In this document: one piece after another, positions 34,020-44,929 of the stretch
How the letters are laid out: each line of letters starts with the position of its first letter
How positions within the stretch are numbered: position 1 is the first letter of the stretch
From: Gongronella butleri
Taxonomy: Eukaryota; Mucoromycota; Mucoromycetes; Mucorales; Cunninghamellaceae
DNA length: 64,000 bases
Direction: 5' to 3'
Assembly (NCBI GenBank): GCA_025201375.1
Contig: JAIWZP010000005.1
Location: forward strand, 682,001-746,000
Translations under genes and position numbers: made by a program
Notes under the pieces: model-generated
The model's database searches: none
What the model was told of the DNA's origin: nothing
Seen by the model: the letters and a program-made list of their open reading frames with translations, nothing else

Positions 34020-35060
34020 GGTGCGAGATCGTCGGTTGAGTGCTCCTTGTGAAGATGAATCCAAGATATCGACATTTTCCCAAATTTAGCGGTAAGCTCT
34101 TGAAATATTTTGTGGATCAGGATGAAACTGGTATCCTTCGAAAGAAACAGGCTCGGACGTCATTTCTGGAATGTTTTTTTCGCCGATGCACAACGTTTGT
34201 ACGCTTGTGAAATCCGTTCAAAATGACGAAATTTTTTAATGCCGATGTTGTCAGCAACGGATTAGACAACACACAGTGCTTTTAACGTGTCAAAGACATC
34301 TCTTGCATGTCTATCGAATGAGACCAGTTTCGTCGATGGATGGCTAAAGCTCGCAGAGAAAATTCACTTTTGCATCAAAATCTTTGATCACGATTTGTTC
34401 GACAACGGTCTAATAAATGTGTGATTTTTATTCCAGTATTACTAATAAACAGGGACAAAGCATCTAATGGGATGGCTTGCACTGCGATAGCTTGGGTTTT
34501 GACATTTTGCATCGGTCATTTCTTAAGCAAGCTGCAGCGCACTCAGCGTGCAAAAATGTGCAAAATAAAAAATAAAAAAAATATCAAACAAAAAAAATCC
34601 ATGCAATCCATGCACCTTAATTTGGAAGTGTCAACGTTGAACTTTTGTAAAAATATCTTGACCAAAGTAAGCACTTTTTCTCAGTCGATCACCGTTCATG
34701 CGTCACTCTTTGAGGTTTTTTCTTACGCTGGTGCGACCTGTCATTTTATCAGCCAATCGCAAATCGTCGGAGTTACCTGTTTGGGATGCATTGATCACTC
34801 GGAGTTCGAAAAAATCGAAATTAGGCATTTCCTGTGGGGTGAGATGTGTGACCCCTGAGTGACCCCTGAATTTTCAAAAAGTGGTCGTAGCGCTGTGGGG
34901 GTTTAAGCGTTTTTGTTGTAAATTTTGCGCTGAATCCGGTGCAGGCATTTTTGAGCGAGATCAACCATGTAGACGGACAGATGAATGCAGAATGGTACAA
35001 ATAGGAGGTTTTTGGCATTTTCGAGTCCAAAAAAAAATCGGGCGGGTTCGCCTTGAGCAC
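34020..35060 (+). repeat. Dispersed repeat family A, copy 2
   Basis: It is the counterpart of 6480-7480 in the same orientation. It is the longest copy in the window and includes GATATCGACATTTTCCCAAATTTAGC at its left and GAGATCAACCATGTAGACGG at its right. Confidence 0.75.
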
Positions 35061-35698
35061 TGGGCTATAGTTTGTGCGATGATGCAGTTTTCATTGGCGG
35101 GCAAGCAGGCTGTAAAAAAATTTCTGGAGGCACAGCAGGCCACCAAAGTTTGAAAAACACTTTTTTCGCGAGAAAAAATCTTACCGAACGGGTTACTTCT
35201 GCCTTGAAGGCATATGTGGTGTTTCGCACTGAGTTGCAATATGCATGTACAACGTTATAAACCGCGTCCAAAATTTGTTGCGTACTGTAAAAGTTCAGAT
35301 ACAGTAATAAGCTGTGGGTGGCGGGTTTGGGGCTAGGGGCTGTGATGGCGTGCTGCGGGTGGCGGGCAAAATTTGTTGTAGCTCTGTTTTTTCGGGCCGA
35401 TAGCAAGACCCAATTTTAACCCGGTGGAGCCGCCCGATCATACAGTAGCTGCTTGCCCCGCTTTTTTTTTTTTTTTTTTTGTTTGTATGGCGCGGCGAGT
35501 TGTTGTCTGTGTCTTTTCAAATTCTGATGGCGCCTTTTTTTGTTTTTTTTTATTCGTTGTCGTCTGGCTCTTCACGTATTGATGCCGCGTTTTTTTTTTT
35601 TTTTTTTTGTTCGTTTGGCGCGGCGAGTTGTTGTGTGGCTCTTTTCACATACTGATGCACTTTCCCTCCCACGAGACTTGTCGTTTTAGAGGATAGAT
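35061..35698. other. Intergenic with T-run repeats
   Basis: A short motif repeats three times at about 35470-35660: a T run, then TTTGTxTGxCGCGGCGAGTTGTTGT or a related word, then TCTTTTCA and TGATGC. No gene is supported. Confidence 0.5.
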
Positions 35699-35722
35699 AT
35701 GTACTATTTATTGCAATATAAT

Positions 35723-37646
35723 TTAGTTGAAGGAACCATTGACAAATTCCTGGTCAACAAACGAGCCATGGAAGGTAGTAGCTGTAAATTGACCAAGAGG
35801 GATACGGCCGTATTCAGTAAAGTCTTTGGAATTCAACAAGAGAATATAACAGCGATCATATTCAGCACCGCGATTGTCGTACAGGTTCACCAAGCTGATT
35901 ACAACACCATCATCTTCATCAGTGGCACCAGGACGAGGAACAAACACGGGTTCAGAGCAAATGTAAGCATCATTTGTATCGGGTTCCCATACCAATTCTT
36001 GCTGCGTCGAAAAGGTAATCTTCTTGATTCCATACTGATCACCGCGCTTGTCAGCTTCACCAGTCTTGATAAAGTTGAAGTACACGTGATCAAACTTTTC
36101 AAACTGATACAAAGGATGGATACGGGCAAATTCAATATTTTTGACCAAGGTTTTGAAAGAGCTGGTGGAGGCTGTGCAAGGATTTGTCTTGTCTAACACG
36201 ATCTTGTACTGGCGCAAGTCACCAAACGATTTGGAAAAGCCCTCGACATCAGGTACTCTGCATAAATAAAAAAGGTTATACTTCCAAGTCTCTATTTTTT
36301 TCTTAATTTTACCTGAATCCGGATATATTCATGGGCATCTCGGTCTCTTGTTTGTGACGATCGTCACGCGCTTGCACTTGGGTAGAACGAGCAACATCAG
36401 CCAAGTTTGCCGAACCAAATAGGACATTGCCATTGGCAAATGCTTCGTTGTTGAGTTCCAAGACGGCATTGCCATTTTCATCCGTGTAGTCGCGACCATG
36501 GAGAGTATGGAAAGCAAAGTGTTGTTCAACAGGCACGGTTGCAACATGGCCACCTTGTCTGCTAACGACGTAGAACAAGTTGGGAGCTGTGCTATCCCAC
36601 TCCATGCCAGCCAACAGATTGCCGGTCACCGCCAGATCAAGACCATGGTTTTTGACATAGTTTGGAGCAACAGGGACGATGACATAATTCTGAGTAATCC
36701 AAAACGCGTGCATGTAGGAAGGGCGGAAGGGAGTGTTGTTGGCATCCAAGTTATCGGTGATTTCGGCCAAGATGGTGGTTTCACCCGTTTTACTAATCTT
36801 GAACACGGTCAATTTTGGGTTGGGACCAACAGACATGACAAAGTTGAACGTCTCCCCTGTGGACACGTCGTGTTGGTGGTGTGCGGCTGACAGGCGACCA
36901 TCCAGTTTTCCATTATAGAAGGAATAGTCAAAGAGACGCTCAGGTTCTACATAGTAAAAATAAAAAAAGTTAGCTAAAAAAAAAAAGAAAAACAGGCAAC
37001 TTATTGTACATACCAAGAGTGTCGTGATGGACTTTTTGGAGAATATTCGAATCGGTCTTGGACACAAGAACCGGGGCACCTTGGTTGTCAAACGAGGGAG
37101 GTAAAGGGTAACCAGGAGTCACGGTGACATTAATGGATCGAGCGCTTGCATCTTCCAAGTTGTGAATACTTTTTTTGCTGCGGGCCAAAAAGTCCATAAA
37201 ATGCTGCCAAGCGTTGCCCTTATCCCAAACATTGGCGTAGGAGGAGTGGCCGCCAAAAGGATTGGCCAGGATATTCTTCTCATAGGTCTTGGCTGTACAA
37301 CGAGAATTGTAACGGAATGTTTGGTTCTTGCCGTTAAATTCAAATCGGTGAACGTAAGCCAAACCATCGAAAGCATGGGTGATCGCCAAAGATTTGCCAT
37401 CCTTTTCGCCAAGCGTAAATTTGCCAGGGCCTAGTCAAAAAAGTACATGAATTCCAATTTTCAAATGGGGTTTGTTGGCCACTTACCAATACGATAAAGG
37501 ACGCCTTGTAACCATGACGGTATTTCACCTTGTACATCAAGCCAAATAGGTTCGTTGAATTCGGGAGCGCTGGTGTACTGAGCCTTGAGACATTTGTCAA
37601 TAAGCTGGCCCTGCGTGAAGAATTGATCCAAGGAAGGAGAAGCCAT
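35723..37646 (-). CDS. Carotenoid cleavage dioxygenase (RPE65/CCD family)
   Basis: Four exons, 37646-37487, 37430-37014, 36946-36313 and 36257-35723, give 581 residues, close to the family's usual 500-620. N-terminal GEIPSWLQGVLYRIGPGKF is the canonical entry motif, followed by THAFDGLAYVHRF. All four expected iron ligands are present: H215 or nearby in SAAHHQHDVSTGETF, H272 in YMHAFWITQNYVIVP, H339 in HFAFHTLHG, and H567 in ATTFHGSFVDQEF near the C-terminus. The enzyme would oxidatively cleave a carotenoid or apocarotenoid double bond with O2 and Fe(II). In Mucoromycota such enzymes feed beta-carotene into trisporoid sex pheromones. That role here is inference from the presumed lineage, and cleavage position cannot be read from sequence. 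No signal peptide is seen, so it is probably cytosolic or peripheral membrane. Confidence 0.93.
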
Positions 37647-38292
37647 GAATATGATTTGATGTAAATAAAAGATTTTGAACAGTCAAAAGCAACAAAGGAG
37701 GGAAAGGTATGGTATTTATACCTATCGCGATTGAATTAATCCAAGAAAAAAAAAAAGTACGATCGGTTACTGTGATAGCCGAGAAAAGGGGATTCAATGC
37801 ATATGATTGGCCGGCGGGCTTGGAAGCGCGGTGAAGAGGCAGTTGCATTACCGCCCTGCCAAACATGGGAACACAAAAAATCATGATCTGGGATTTGCGC
37901 CGCAGTACAAAAAAAAATAAATAATGACTAACCGTCATGCAACACTCTTTTGAGAAAAAAAAAAGTGGCCTCCCATTCATCAAATCCAATATGCTGTACC
38001 AGCACAATCGCACGCAGCCAATCAAATACCTTTCAAAAATGACCATCTCGTTTTTCCCGTAAAGATTGAATTTCGTACAACCATTTGCTCAGATTGAAAT
38101 CGGCACGGCTTGTTGTGAAGCAAAGTGCTACCTCTGCCTCTAAATGCTCAGCTCATTTTTTGTTTTGCTTTAGGTTACAACTAAAAAAAAAACACACAGA
38201 CAAGATCTTTGATGTAGGCGGAACCGGCAAAGCCGCGAAAGAACTGCCGAAAAACGGCGCCCAAACTTCGCCAGTCAAATTGTCAAGGATGA
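37647..38292. other. Intergenic, upstream of the carotenoid dioxygenase
   Basis: No gene is supported. A possible TATA-like TATTTATACC (37715) lies about 70 bp upstream of the start codon on the minus strand side. Confidence 0.4.
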
Positions 38293-38298
38293 TTAAGT

Positions 38299-38840
38299 GA
38301 CTTGGATACAATGGCCATGAAATGCGTTGAGGATCATGAGGAGATGTTGGATGTCCACGACAAAATGCATGAGGTCCGCGACGCTCTCGGGCAGCTTGAT
38401 CTCCACCAATTCCAAAGGCACGTACATGCCGTTCACTGGCTCTACGAGCAGCAAAAACGACACGCGCGTGCCGACAGCCTGGAAGTCAAGCATGCCGCGC
38501 ATATCCTGCTTGTCAAAAGCGTTCCGGGTGAACTTGGCGATACGAAACATGTACAGGCAAATGCTGTAATTGTCGGCGCCCGCCTCACACGACTTGACCT
38601 CGCCGTAGGCGTGGGATGACGCCCATTTGACACCGGAGAGCTTGCTAGCCGTCAGGTCAGGGTGCTCATGCGTCAGGGTATCGTCCTTGGTCGATTCCAA
38701 CGTGGCATCACTGGTAAAGCGGACAAAGAGGTTGCGTTCCGCGTCGTCAAAGGGCGCACTCAATAACCGCAGGATATACCGCGACACCAGTTCCGTCTCA
38801 TTGACGCGCTTGTCAATGAGGCCTACCTATGATTTTCTGT
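38299..38840 (-). pseudogene. 5'-truncated fragment of an unrecognised gene
   Basis: An open stretch of about 175 codons lacks an ATG. It begins after an in-frame TAG (GLIDKRVNETELVSRYIL...) and ends at a normal stop. The composition is that of a folded globular protein (LLSAPFDDAERNLFVRFTSD, VSFLLLVEPVNGMYVPLELV, LPESVADLMHFVVDIQHLLM). The sequence just upstream (IKVKMQLPNSRFIMNRKS) could be preceding coding sequence interrupted by the stop or by an unseen intron. I do not recognise the family. Confidence 0.4.
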
Positions 38841-40495
38841 TCATAATAAATCGAGAATTGGGCAGCTGCATTTTGACTTTAATCTCTTGCTGAGCGCCCA
38901 GGAATGCACTGAGATGAATTTACGCGATGCCCCTGAATGTAAAATTTGATTTGGAATGGAATGGAGTTACTTTTGAGCCTTGCTCGTTTAGTAAAAACAC
39001 CTGATAATCGCACTTTTACCGGCGCCAAGGGCCAACATCGCGTAAAGTGCGATTATCTCGAAATTTTATCAAGTTAACGAACACCGTGTGAGAACTTTAT
39101 TCGATTCTAAATCAAATTTTACATTTGGCTACGTAAACAGAATTACGAATTGAGCGATTTTTGAAGCACTTGTATTAGGGCAAACTTCAAAGACAGGGCG
39201 AAATCAGACGGAACTGCCTATGCAAGCTATGCTCCAGCCTATGCAAGTTATGCTCCAACCTATACAAGCCATGCTACAGCCTCTGCAGGGTATGCAAGCT
39301 ATGCTCCAGGCTGCGCAAGTTGGAGCATAGCTTGCACTTTAGACTTTTTATAGTATTTTGACCGGTTATTGGCGAAATCACGAGCTGCAGCAATACAATG
39401 AAGCGGAATGAAAAAAGAAGCGCGCATAGAGCAAAATAGCGGAGTGGAGAGAAGCGGGAATGCCGATCGACTGTTGTCAGGTGCCTCGACTCGCGTCTAA
39501 AAAAAAAAAAAAAAGAGGGGTGCACCGTGTCTGTTTTAAACAGACGCATGGGAGTTGCTATTCAAGGCAGATTTCAATTACTTGAAGCTGACAGTGCTGG
39601 AGGAAAAGAAAGCCGAGCATGAGATTATGTGTAATTGTGGACTGAGCATACATGCAGCCGTCGCCGCAGGAGCAGCAGCAGCGCGAGCAGCAGCGTTTGG
39701 CGGACATTGAAACCCAGCGAGTACAAAAAGTCATGCATTTCATGTCGTTGGCAAGACTGACAAAGAGAGGGTCAGAGCAAAAAGTGGCTCGATGCGATAG
39801 ACACTCACTTTTTCTCGGCCCTTTTTATCTTTAGTTCTCCCAGAAAAAAAGTTACGTGAACAATAGCGCGCGTTGGCGACACTCGCTAGCGATGTCTTTC
39901 AAAAACGCCCCTCGCCAGCGCGAAAAAGACGCGCGCCGGCTGGATTTGCGATTCATGCGACGTCGCTTGGCCCTGGATCGCTGGATTAAGCATCAACATG
40001 ATGCAACTCAGATAATAGTCGTTGATATCTGCTCAAAAAGGGAGAGCACCTAGCTGTGTTGGTAAAAAAAAAAAAAGTGCCATTTTTTGACGGTGGCAAA
40101 ATTCAGGACCCTGGAGGCGCACAATGGATTGGAGACATGGGGAGTGCACTTTTCTCGGTCTTCCGATTCAGATTTGAGATCATTTTAAAAAAAAAAGTTA
40201 TTGCGACACGCGCACATCCCATTGGAAAATCGTCATTACTCGTCATCTAACGATCGCAGTGGCTCAAGGATGAGCTCAATTGAATGGCCAAGGCCGAAAT
40301 GATCGGATGACAAAGTGCGATGATCATTTTACAGTGTGATTTCATTAGTAAGCAAGCGAAAAACGTGAAAATTTCGTTTGACAACTTGGAACATCAAGGC
40401 AGAGCTTTTTGGCTATGGCTTTTTTTTTTACGGACATTTGCATGACTGGATGTGTTCCAATCAACGTCAGTAATATTTTATTGATTCAAAATTTA
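38841..40495. other. Gene-poor stretch: tandem repeat and duplicated block
   Basis: It holds the 21-bp tandem repeat at 39217-39320 and the 39400-39995 block duplicated at 31000-31400. No gene is supported. Confidence 0.5.
39217..39320 (+). repeat. 21-bp tandem repeat, about five degenerate units
   Basis: Units read TATGCAAGCTATGCTCCAGCC with substitutions (TATGCAAGTTATGCTCCAACC, TATACAAGCCATGCTACAGCC). One plus-strand frame is open (repeating MQAMLQP) from at least 39150 to 39329, but it has no supported start. Confidence 0.85.
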
Positions 40496-40502
40496 TAAAT
40501 AA

Positions 40503-40853
40503 TCAGTAAATATAGCCATCAAACGTGCTGCAGGTTCCGTACATTGTGGAACTGCCCGAGCCACCAAACGAAATGCTATTCACCCAATAAGCATCTTTAA
40601 TGCCTGACCCTGTAACAGAGTCATAAGCCCCGGTGCAATCAGTGGAGGCAAAAGCCTTGATAGAACCGCAATCGAGCGATGGGTCACAATAGATCTTGTA
40701 TGTCGAGACGTCCTTCAAGCACATGCACTTGCGGCCACTGATATCGGGCAATCTTCTGCAGGATTGAGAGCTGCAAATCCAAGGCCCAGAGGCTGCCAAG
40801 CAAAATTGCAAAAGGGTTGAAGCAATTAATGCAAAAAGTACGAATTTAGACAT
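40503..40853 (-). CDS. Small secreted cysteine-rich protein
   Basis: This is a single exon of 116 residues. A signal peptide is evident (MSKFVLFALIASTLLQFCLA, cleavage likely after residue 20 or 21). The mature chain of about 95 residues has eight cysteines, at positions 27, 32, 43, 45, 56, 62, 73 and 108, an even number compatible with four disulfides. It is rich in S, G, Y and D and contains no recognisable enzymatic motif. Proteins of this size and type in fungi include effector-like, antimicrobial and cell-wall proteins. I cannot assign a function. A decayed paralogue lies at 31399-31645 on the same strand, so the gene belongs to a duplicating locus. TATA-like TTTATATTTG lies about 75 bp upstream (near 40930). 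Confidence 0.75.
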   Translation of the reverse strand: MSKFVLFALIASTLLQFCLAASGPWICSSQSCRRLPDISGRKCMCLKDVSTYKIYCDPSLDCGSIKAFASTDCTGAYDSVTGSGIKDAYWVNSISFGGSGSSTMYGTCSTFDGYIY

Positions 40854-43800
40854 TTGGCCAAAAGTACACCTTGGTATTCACACACAAAAAAAGCTAGCAC
40901 GTAATAGAGCGTCAAAAAATGTGCTCTTTATATTTGCTCGTGTTTAAAAAACGAGGCTGAGTCGTCTGCAAGCGTAAACGCGAATTTGGATGCTGAGGCC
41001 ATGACATTGGTTTTGAAAAAAAGTGTTTGTACCTACAGTGGAACGTCAAGAAGGTCTTTTTCGTCACACTTTATTATTTGCGGTACCAGACTTGTGGAAC
41101 ATGATCAAACCCAATGTCCACTTTTGGCACTGAGGAGAGGTCACGCGAATTAATACCGCAAAAAAGGTTGTCGATCGATCACCATCAAAAGTTTATGACA
41201 GAGACGCGTGATATTTAGCAGCCTCTTGTGCATGGCCCGGCGTCGGCTTGAAGAGCATTAGAAAAGGACTAGAATATTTACCATGTTTCTAACAAATTCT
41301 ATAAAACTTTTTCAAGCCAACTCTAAACGTTTACGTAATGAGCCTCCTCCTTGAATTTCTTTCCATAATGCATACGCTCAGCTGTATCAAAAATGGAAAT
41401 AAGATGCAAAATAGCGAGTTGGAAAAAAAAAGGTTAATGGGCGTTGAAATTCTGGACCACTTCTTTGAGTTGCCCTGAAAATTGGTGGCAAAATAGACCT
41501 GGGCGTCCCGCGCGTTCGAAATTGGCCATTGCGGCAAAATATTCAGTGACAGTAGTGCATTGGCGCGATATGAGTGCGTGTTTCGTGAATGTGGATGCGG
41601 GTGCAAAGCGGAAAGCCTGGTGACGGGCGAATTCAGAGAAAAAAAATACGCAGGGAAGGGGTGGGAACCTGGGGCAAGAGGTACCACCTTTTAGGTTCTT
41701 GTGGTCACTTGTGTGGGGGACCAAAAAATGGATTTCCAGGTAACTTTGACCCCGGCCAAAAAAAAAAAGAGAAGCAAACATTCCAAAGGTACCAAAAGAT
41801 GTGCCCAACACTATTCCATCTGATGCAATTGATTATTAAAAAAACGTGAAATCGTTGAGAAAGGAATATGTAAGGATAGGGCAAGCAAAGGAGAAGCCCA
41901 TACAGTATAGCATTTCTCATTGGCCTCGCTTTTTTTTCTTTCATGGTGTCAACTGTTTCACTGGAAGCGACAGACTGCAACAATTGCCAAAAGAGAGGGC
42001 AATTCACGTCGCTAGTAACAAGCAATGTGCAACATTTCTAATAAAGTTCGGTTTCAAGGCAAATGTCATTGGTTGAAACGCACCATGAAGCTGCGCTGAC
42101 GCGTCCATTAGTAAAAGAGAGGCCAGATGCATGCATTTGATTAGGAACAGGCGCGGTAATTTGACATCTGACGCGCTTTTTCACGCGTTCAAAGTCTCCC
42201 AACGTGACTTTTTTTCTTGCATGTGCTTCTTCTGTTGAAACTGCGGTTTTTCATTGATCACTGGTATCCATATACGCGTCATGTCAAGCTCTTTCTGGTA
42301 GTATGTCAACCAAGGCGATGTAGCCAATTCTCATTAAGATAGCCTTGTAGCGAAAATATGATTTGAAGAAATTAAAGGCAAATTGCACCGGATGGACGCA
42401 TTCACTTGCAAGAGACACGCCAGGCGCATGGAATTGGTTTGGAATAGGCACGTGTAATTCGACACTTTCATAGACGCGCTTTTTCGCGCGTCGAAAATGC
42501 ATATGATTATTAAATCGTTTCAAAAATGCCAACTTTGCACTTTTTTCATTGAACAATGGTGTCCAGACGTACGTAGCGAGATATTTTCTTTCCGACGAAA
42601 TGTCATTCAAGACGCGCCACGGCCATTCTTTGTCAAGATGGACTTTACGCTGAAACCAGTCAATAGACCCATGAGATTTCTGATAATATTGGATTTTTAT
42701 CGGTCAATCGGTGTGTTTTATGCTTTTATCATGTTTTGGATGGCGCGGCGATGTGGGAAACTGGCTCCCCTTGCCCTTTGGAGGGTGCGTAAAATGGCTC
42801 AGTGCAAGTTTTTTTTTTTTTTTTTAACTGTATTTTTACAAACCCAGCCTTGGACGCCGCGAATCTAAATTGGATCTCCTCCCAAGTTCACGTTGTAGTT
42901 TAACGTGCCTTTTTTCAACAAGACATTACAAACCAGATGTCGACCGGGCCTTTGTTGTGCAGATGTTTCAAAAAGTTCGACATTTTCACAAATAAAGCAC
43001 TGGCTTGTCATATTTTTCTTTGATAACGGTGAAAGTTGCATTGTTCAAAGGAGACCAATAAATTACACCAGACGCTGATCTTGTCTGAAAAATATTGAGA
43101 TTTGATCGGTAGCCTGTCTTTTAATTTACACGTCAAACAAGTTTAAAGATTCATGGTTCAGCGTAAGAAAAACGACGCAACTTGAAGCCAGCATGTCAAA
43201 TGTGTCGTCGTCGTCGGTCTGCGTTGATTGCGTAACATGTAAATGTGTTGCGTACATGTCAATATTGAAAACAAACATATTATCATTATTATACGCACAA
43301 AAATGCAGGAACGCAAGAGTGTGCACCATGGGCTGCGACCAAATGGGCCAAGGAAACGTACCTCGTTGGCCATCTGTATCTGTGTAACAGCTCCAAGAAA
43401 CTGCAAAGGCTGCGAACAGCAAGCGCGTCGATTTTTTAGTTTTTAGTTTTTTTTTTTTTTTTGCGTGTTGCGGATGTCGTCGTTCATGTTTAGGCAGGCA
43501 GCGATCGTTTTTAACCGTGCCATTCAGCGAGTGTGACGTAGAGAGCAGCATGTATCAAGGATACCATGGGTGCTCGCCAACTTGAGAGCGGCCGACACCA
43601 AAAGCTGCGGCAAGTTGAGCGCAGCACTTTTTTTCACGTGCACAATGCACTGTGGGGGGGGACCTGGGTACGTGTTTGCCAGACGAGGCAAGACGCGTGT
43701 CCTCCATCTCGGATATCTGGGCAGGTCATATCATTGTTGACACTCATGTCACCATCTTCGGCTAATTCCTGCCCGGCAACGACAAAAGTCGGGGCCCCAA

Positions 43801-43868
43801 GATGATGTCAATGCGCCGGGAAGGCGCGCCTCTCACCTGAATGCCCATCGGCAAAAATTTATCCGCGA
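40854..43868. other. Intergenic, 3 kb, repeat fragments only
   Basis: 42095-42300 resembles 23520-23720 (GACGCGTCCATTA, CATCTGACGCG, TTTTTCACGCGT) and 42370-42500 is a second, partial copy. 42940-43110 is related to family A. No gene is supported. Frames with poly-F or poly-K are products of homopolymer runs. Confidence 0.5.
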
Positions 43869-43906
43869 ACGACTGCCTATTTAATACTTTTTTTTTTTGC
43901 TCGTGT

Positions 43907-43940
<34 letters not shown>

Positions 43941-43992
43941 ATAAATCTGCAATCAAGCACTTTTTTTTTACAAGCAAATCAAACCCATCAAC
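43869..43992 (+). promoter_or_regulatory. Probable core promoter of the NmrA-like gene
   Basis: TATTTAA-like sequence at about 43869 is followed by two long T runs (10 and 28 nt) and a short leader ending ATCAACATGA. The T tract directly upstream of a start is the kind of nucleosome-excluding element seen in fungal promoters; assignment is inference. Confidence 0.4.
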
Positions 43993-44877
43993 ATGAGTCC
44001 TCAACGCATTTTCTTCATCGGCGGAACTGGTAACGTTGGCAGCAAGACGGTCAAGTTTCTGTTGGAGAAGCAGATCCCCGTGACTTTGTATGCGCGCAGC
44101 CAAGCCAAGGTCGACGAGCTGTTTGGTGGCAATGAGCTTGTGTCCGTGGTGCAAGGCGATTACTCGGATCTGTCGCCCTTGGAAAAAGGCCTCGAGGGCC
44201 ACACACGTTTGTTTTTGCTGTGTGTCGGTGGTAATGCCGAGATCAAAAAGGCCGTGGGCAAGTACGCGTTCGCTGCGGGCGTCAAGCAAATTGTTGACAT
44301 TTCGTCGTCGTCGGCTGGGTACGCGTGGCGCACGACACACATTGGCTACGAGCACCAGCGCGCTGAACAAGCACTCGTCGAGGAATTGGCGCGTCCAAAG
44401 GATGCGCACGTCGTCACACTCCGCCCAAGTCGTTTCATGTCCAATACCCTCCTCTATGACCTCCCTCATAACGACCTTGTCACGGATGTGTGCACGGGCG
44501 ACAAAAAGCAGCAATGGATCTCGCCCAACGACATTGCCGAGCTTGCCGCCATCGTGCTCACCGACGACATTGCAAAGCACCAGGATGCCGTCTATGAAAT
44601 GATTGGCGACACCATCTCTCCCGGCGAACGCGCCGAATTCTTCACAGAGCTCCTTGGACGCAAGTTCACCTACAAGCAGCTTACTCCCACGGAGCGATTC
44701 TCCATCTACAGCAAGGTCCTGCTCAGTTTCTTGCCCTTCAAAGCCGTCCTCGATCTCGCCACACACTCAGAAACAGAGGTCGGCGTCACGCCCTACTTGG
44801 AGATCCTCCTCGGCCATCCCCCCGAGACCTATAAGGAGTTCATCACCACCAACAAGGCCGCCCTGCAATTAAACTAG
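43993..44877 (+). CDS. NmrA-like NAD(P)-binding Rossmann protein (atypical SDR)
   Basis: This is a single-exon gene of 294 residues. The N-terminus RIFFIGGTGNVGSKTVKFLL (residues 5-24) is the glycine-rich dinucleotide-binding turn in the GGTGxxG form of atypical short-chain dehydrogenases. YARSQAKVDELF follows at the strand-2 position with an Arg that often contacts NADP phosphate. VVQGDYSD and VDISSSSAGYAW follow in standard order, then RPSRFMSNTLL as in NmrA/HSCARG-type proteins. A Tyr-x3-Lys catalytic pair is not evident, fitting the NmrA group, which often acts as a redox sensor or isoflavone-reductase-like enzyme. The substrate is unknown. It is GC-richer than its flanks. A polyadenylation-like AATAAA lies at about 44901. 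The long antisense frame across it is a shadow. Confidence 0.9.
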   Translation: MSPQRIFFIGGTGNVGSKTVKFLLEKQIPVTLYARSQAKVDELFGGNELVSVVQGDYSDLSPLEKGLEGHTRLFLLCVGGNAEIKKAVGKYAFAAGVKQIVDISSSSAGYAWRTTHIGYEHQRAEQALVEELARPKDAHVVTLRPSRFMSNTLLYDLPHNDLVTDVCTGDKKQQWISPNDIAELAAIVLTDDIAKHQDAVYEMIGDTISPGERAEFFTELLGRKFTYKQLTPTERFSIYSKVLLSFLPFKAVLDLATHSETEVGVTPYLEILLGHPPETYKEFITTNKAALQLN

Positions 44878-44929
44878 ATGTGTAGTGATAAAAAAATGTA
44901 AAATAAAGCCACATTTTTATATTTTTTTT

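Noticed and set aside
41331..41811. Overlapping frames with F-rich stretches
   Set aside because: No start context, splice pattern or family similarity; likely chance frames.
43906..44766. Long minus-strand frame of 286 codons
   Set aside because: It is antisense to the NmrA-like gene and ends in a poly-lysine tail from a T run. It is a shadow of GC-biased coding sequence.
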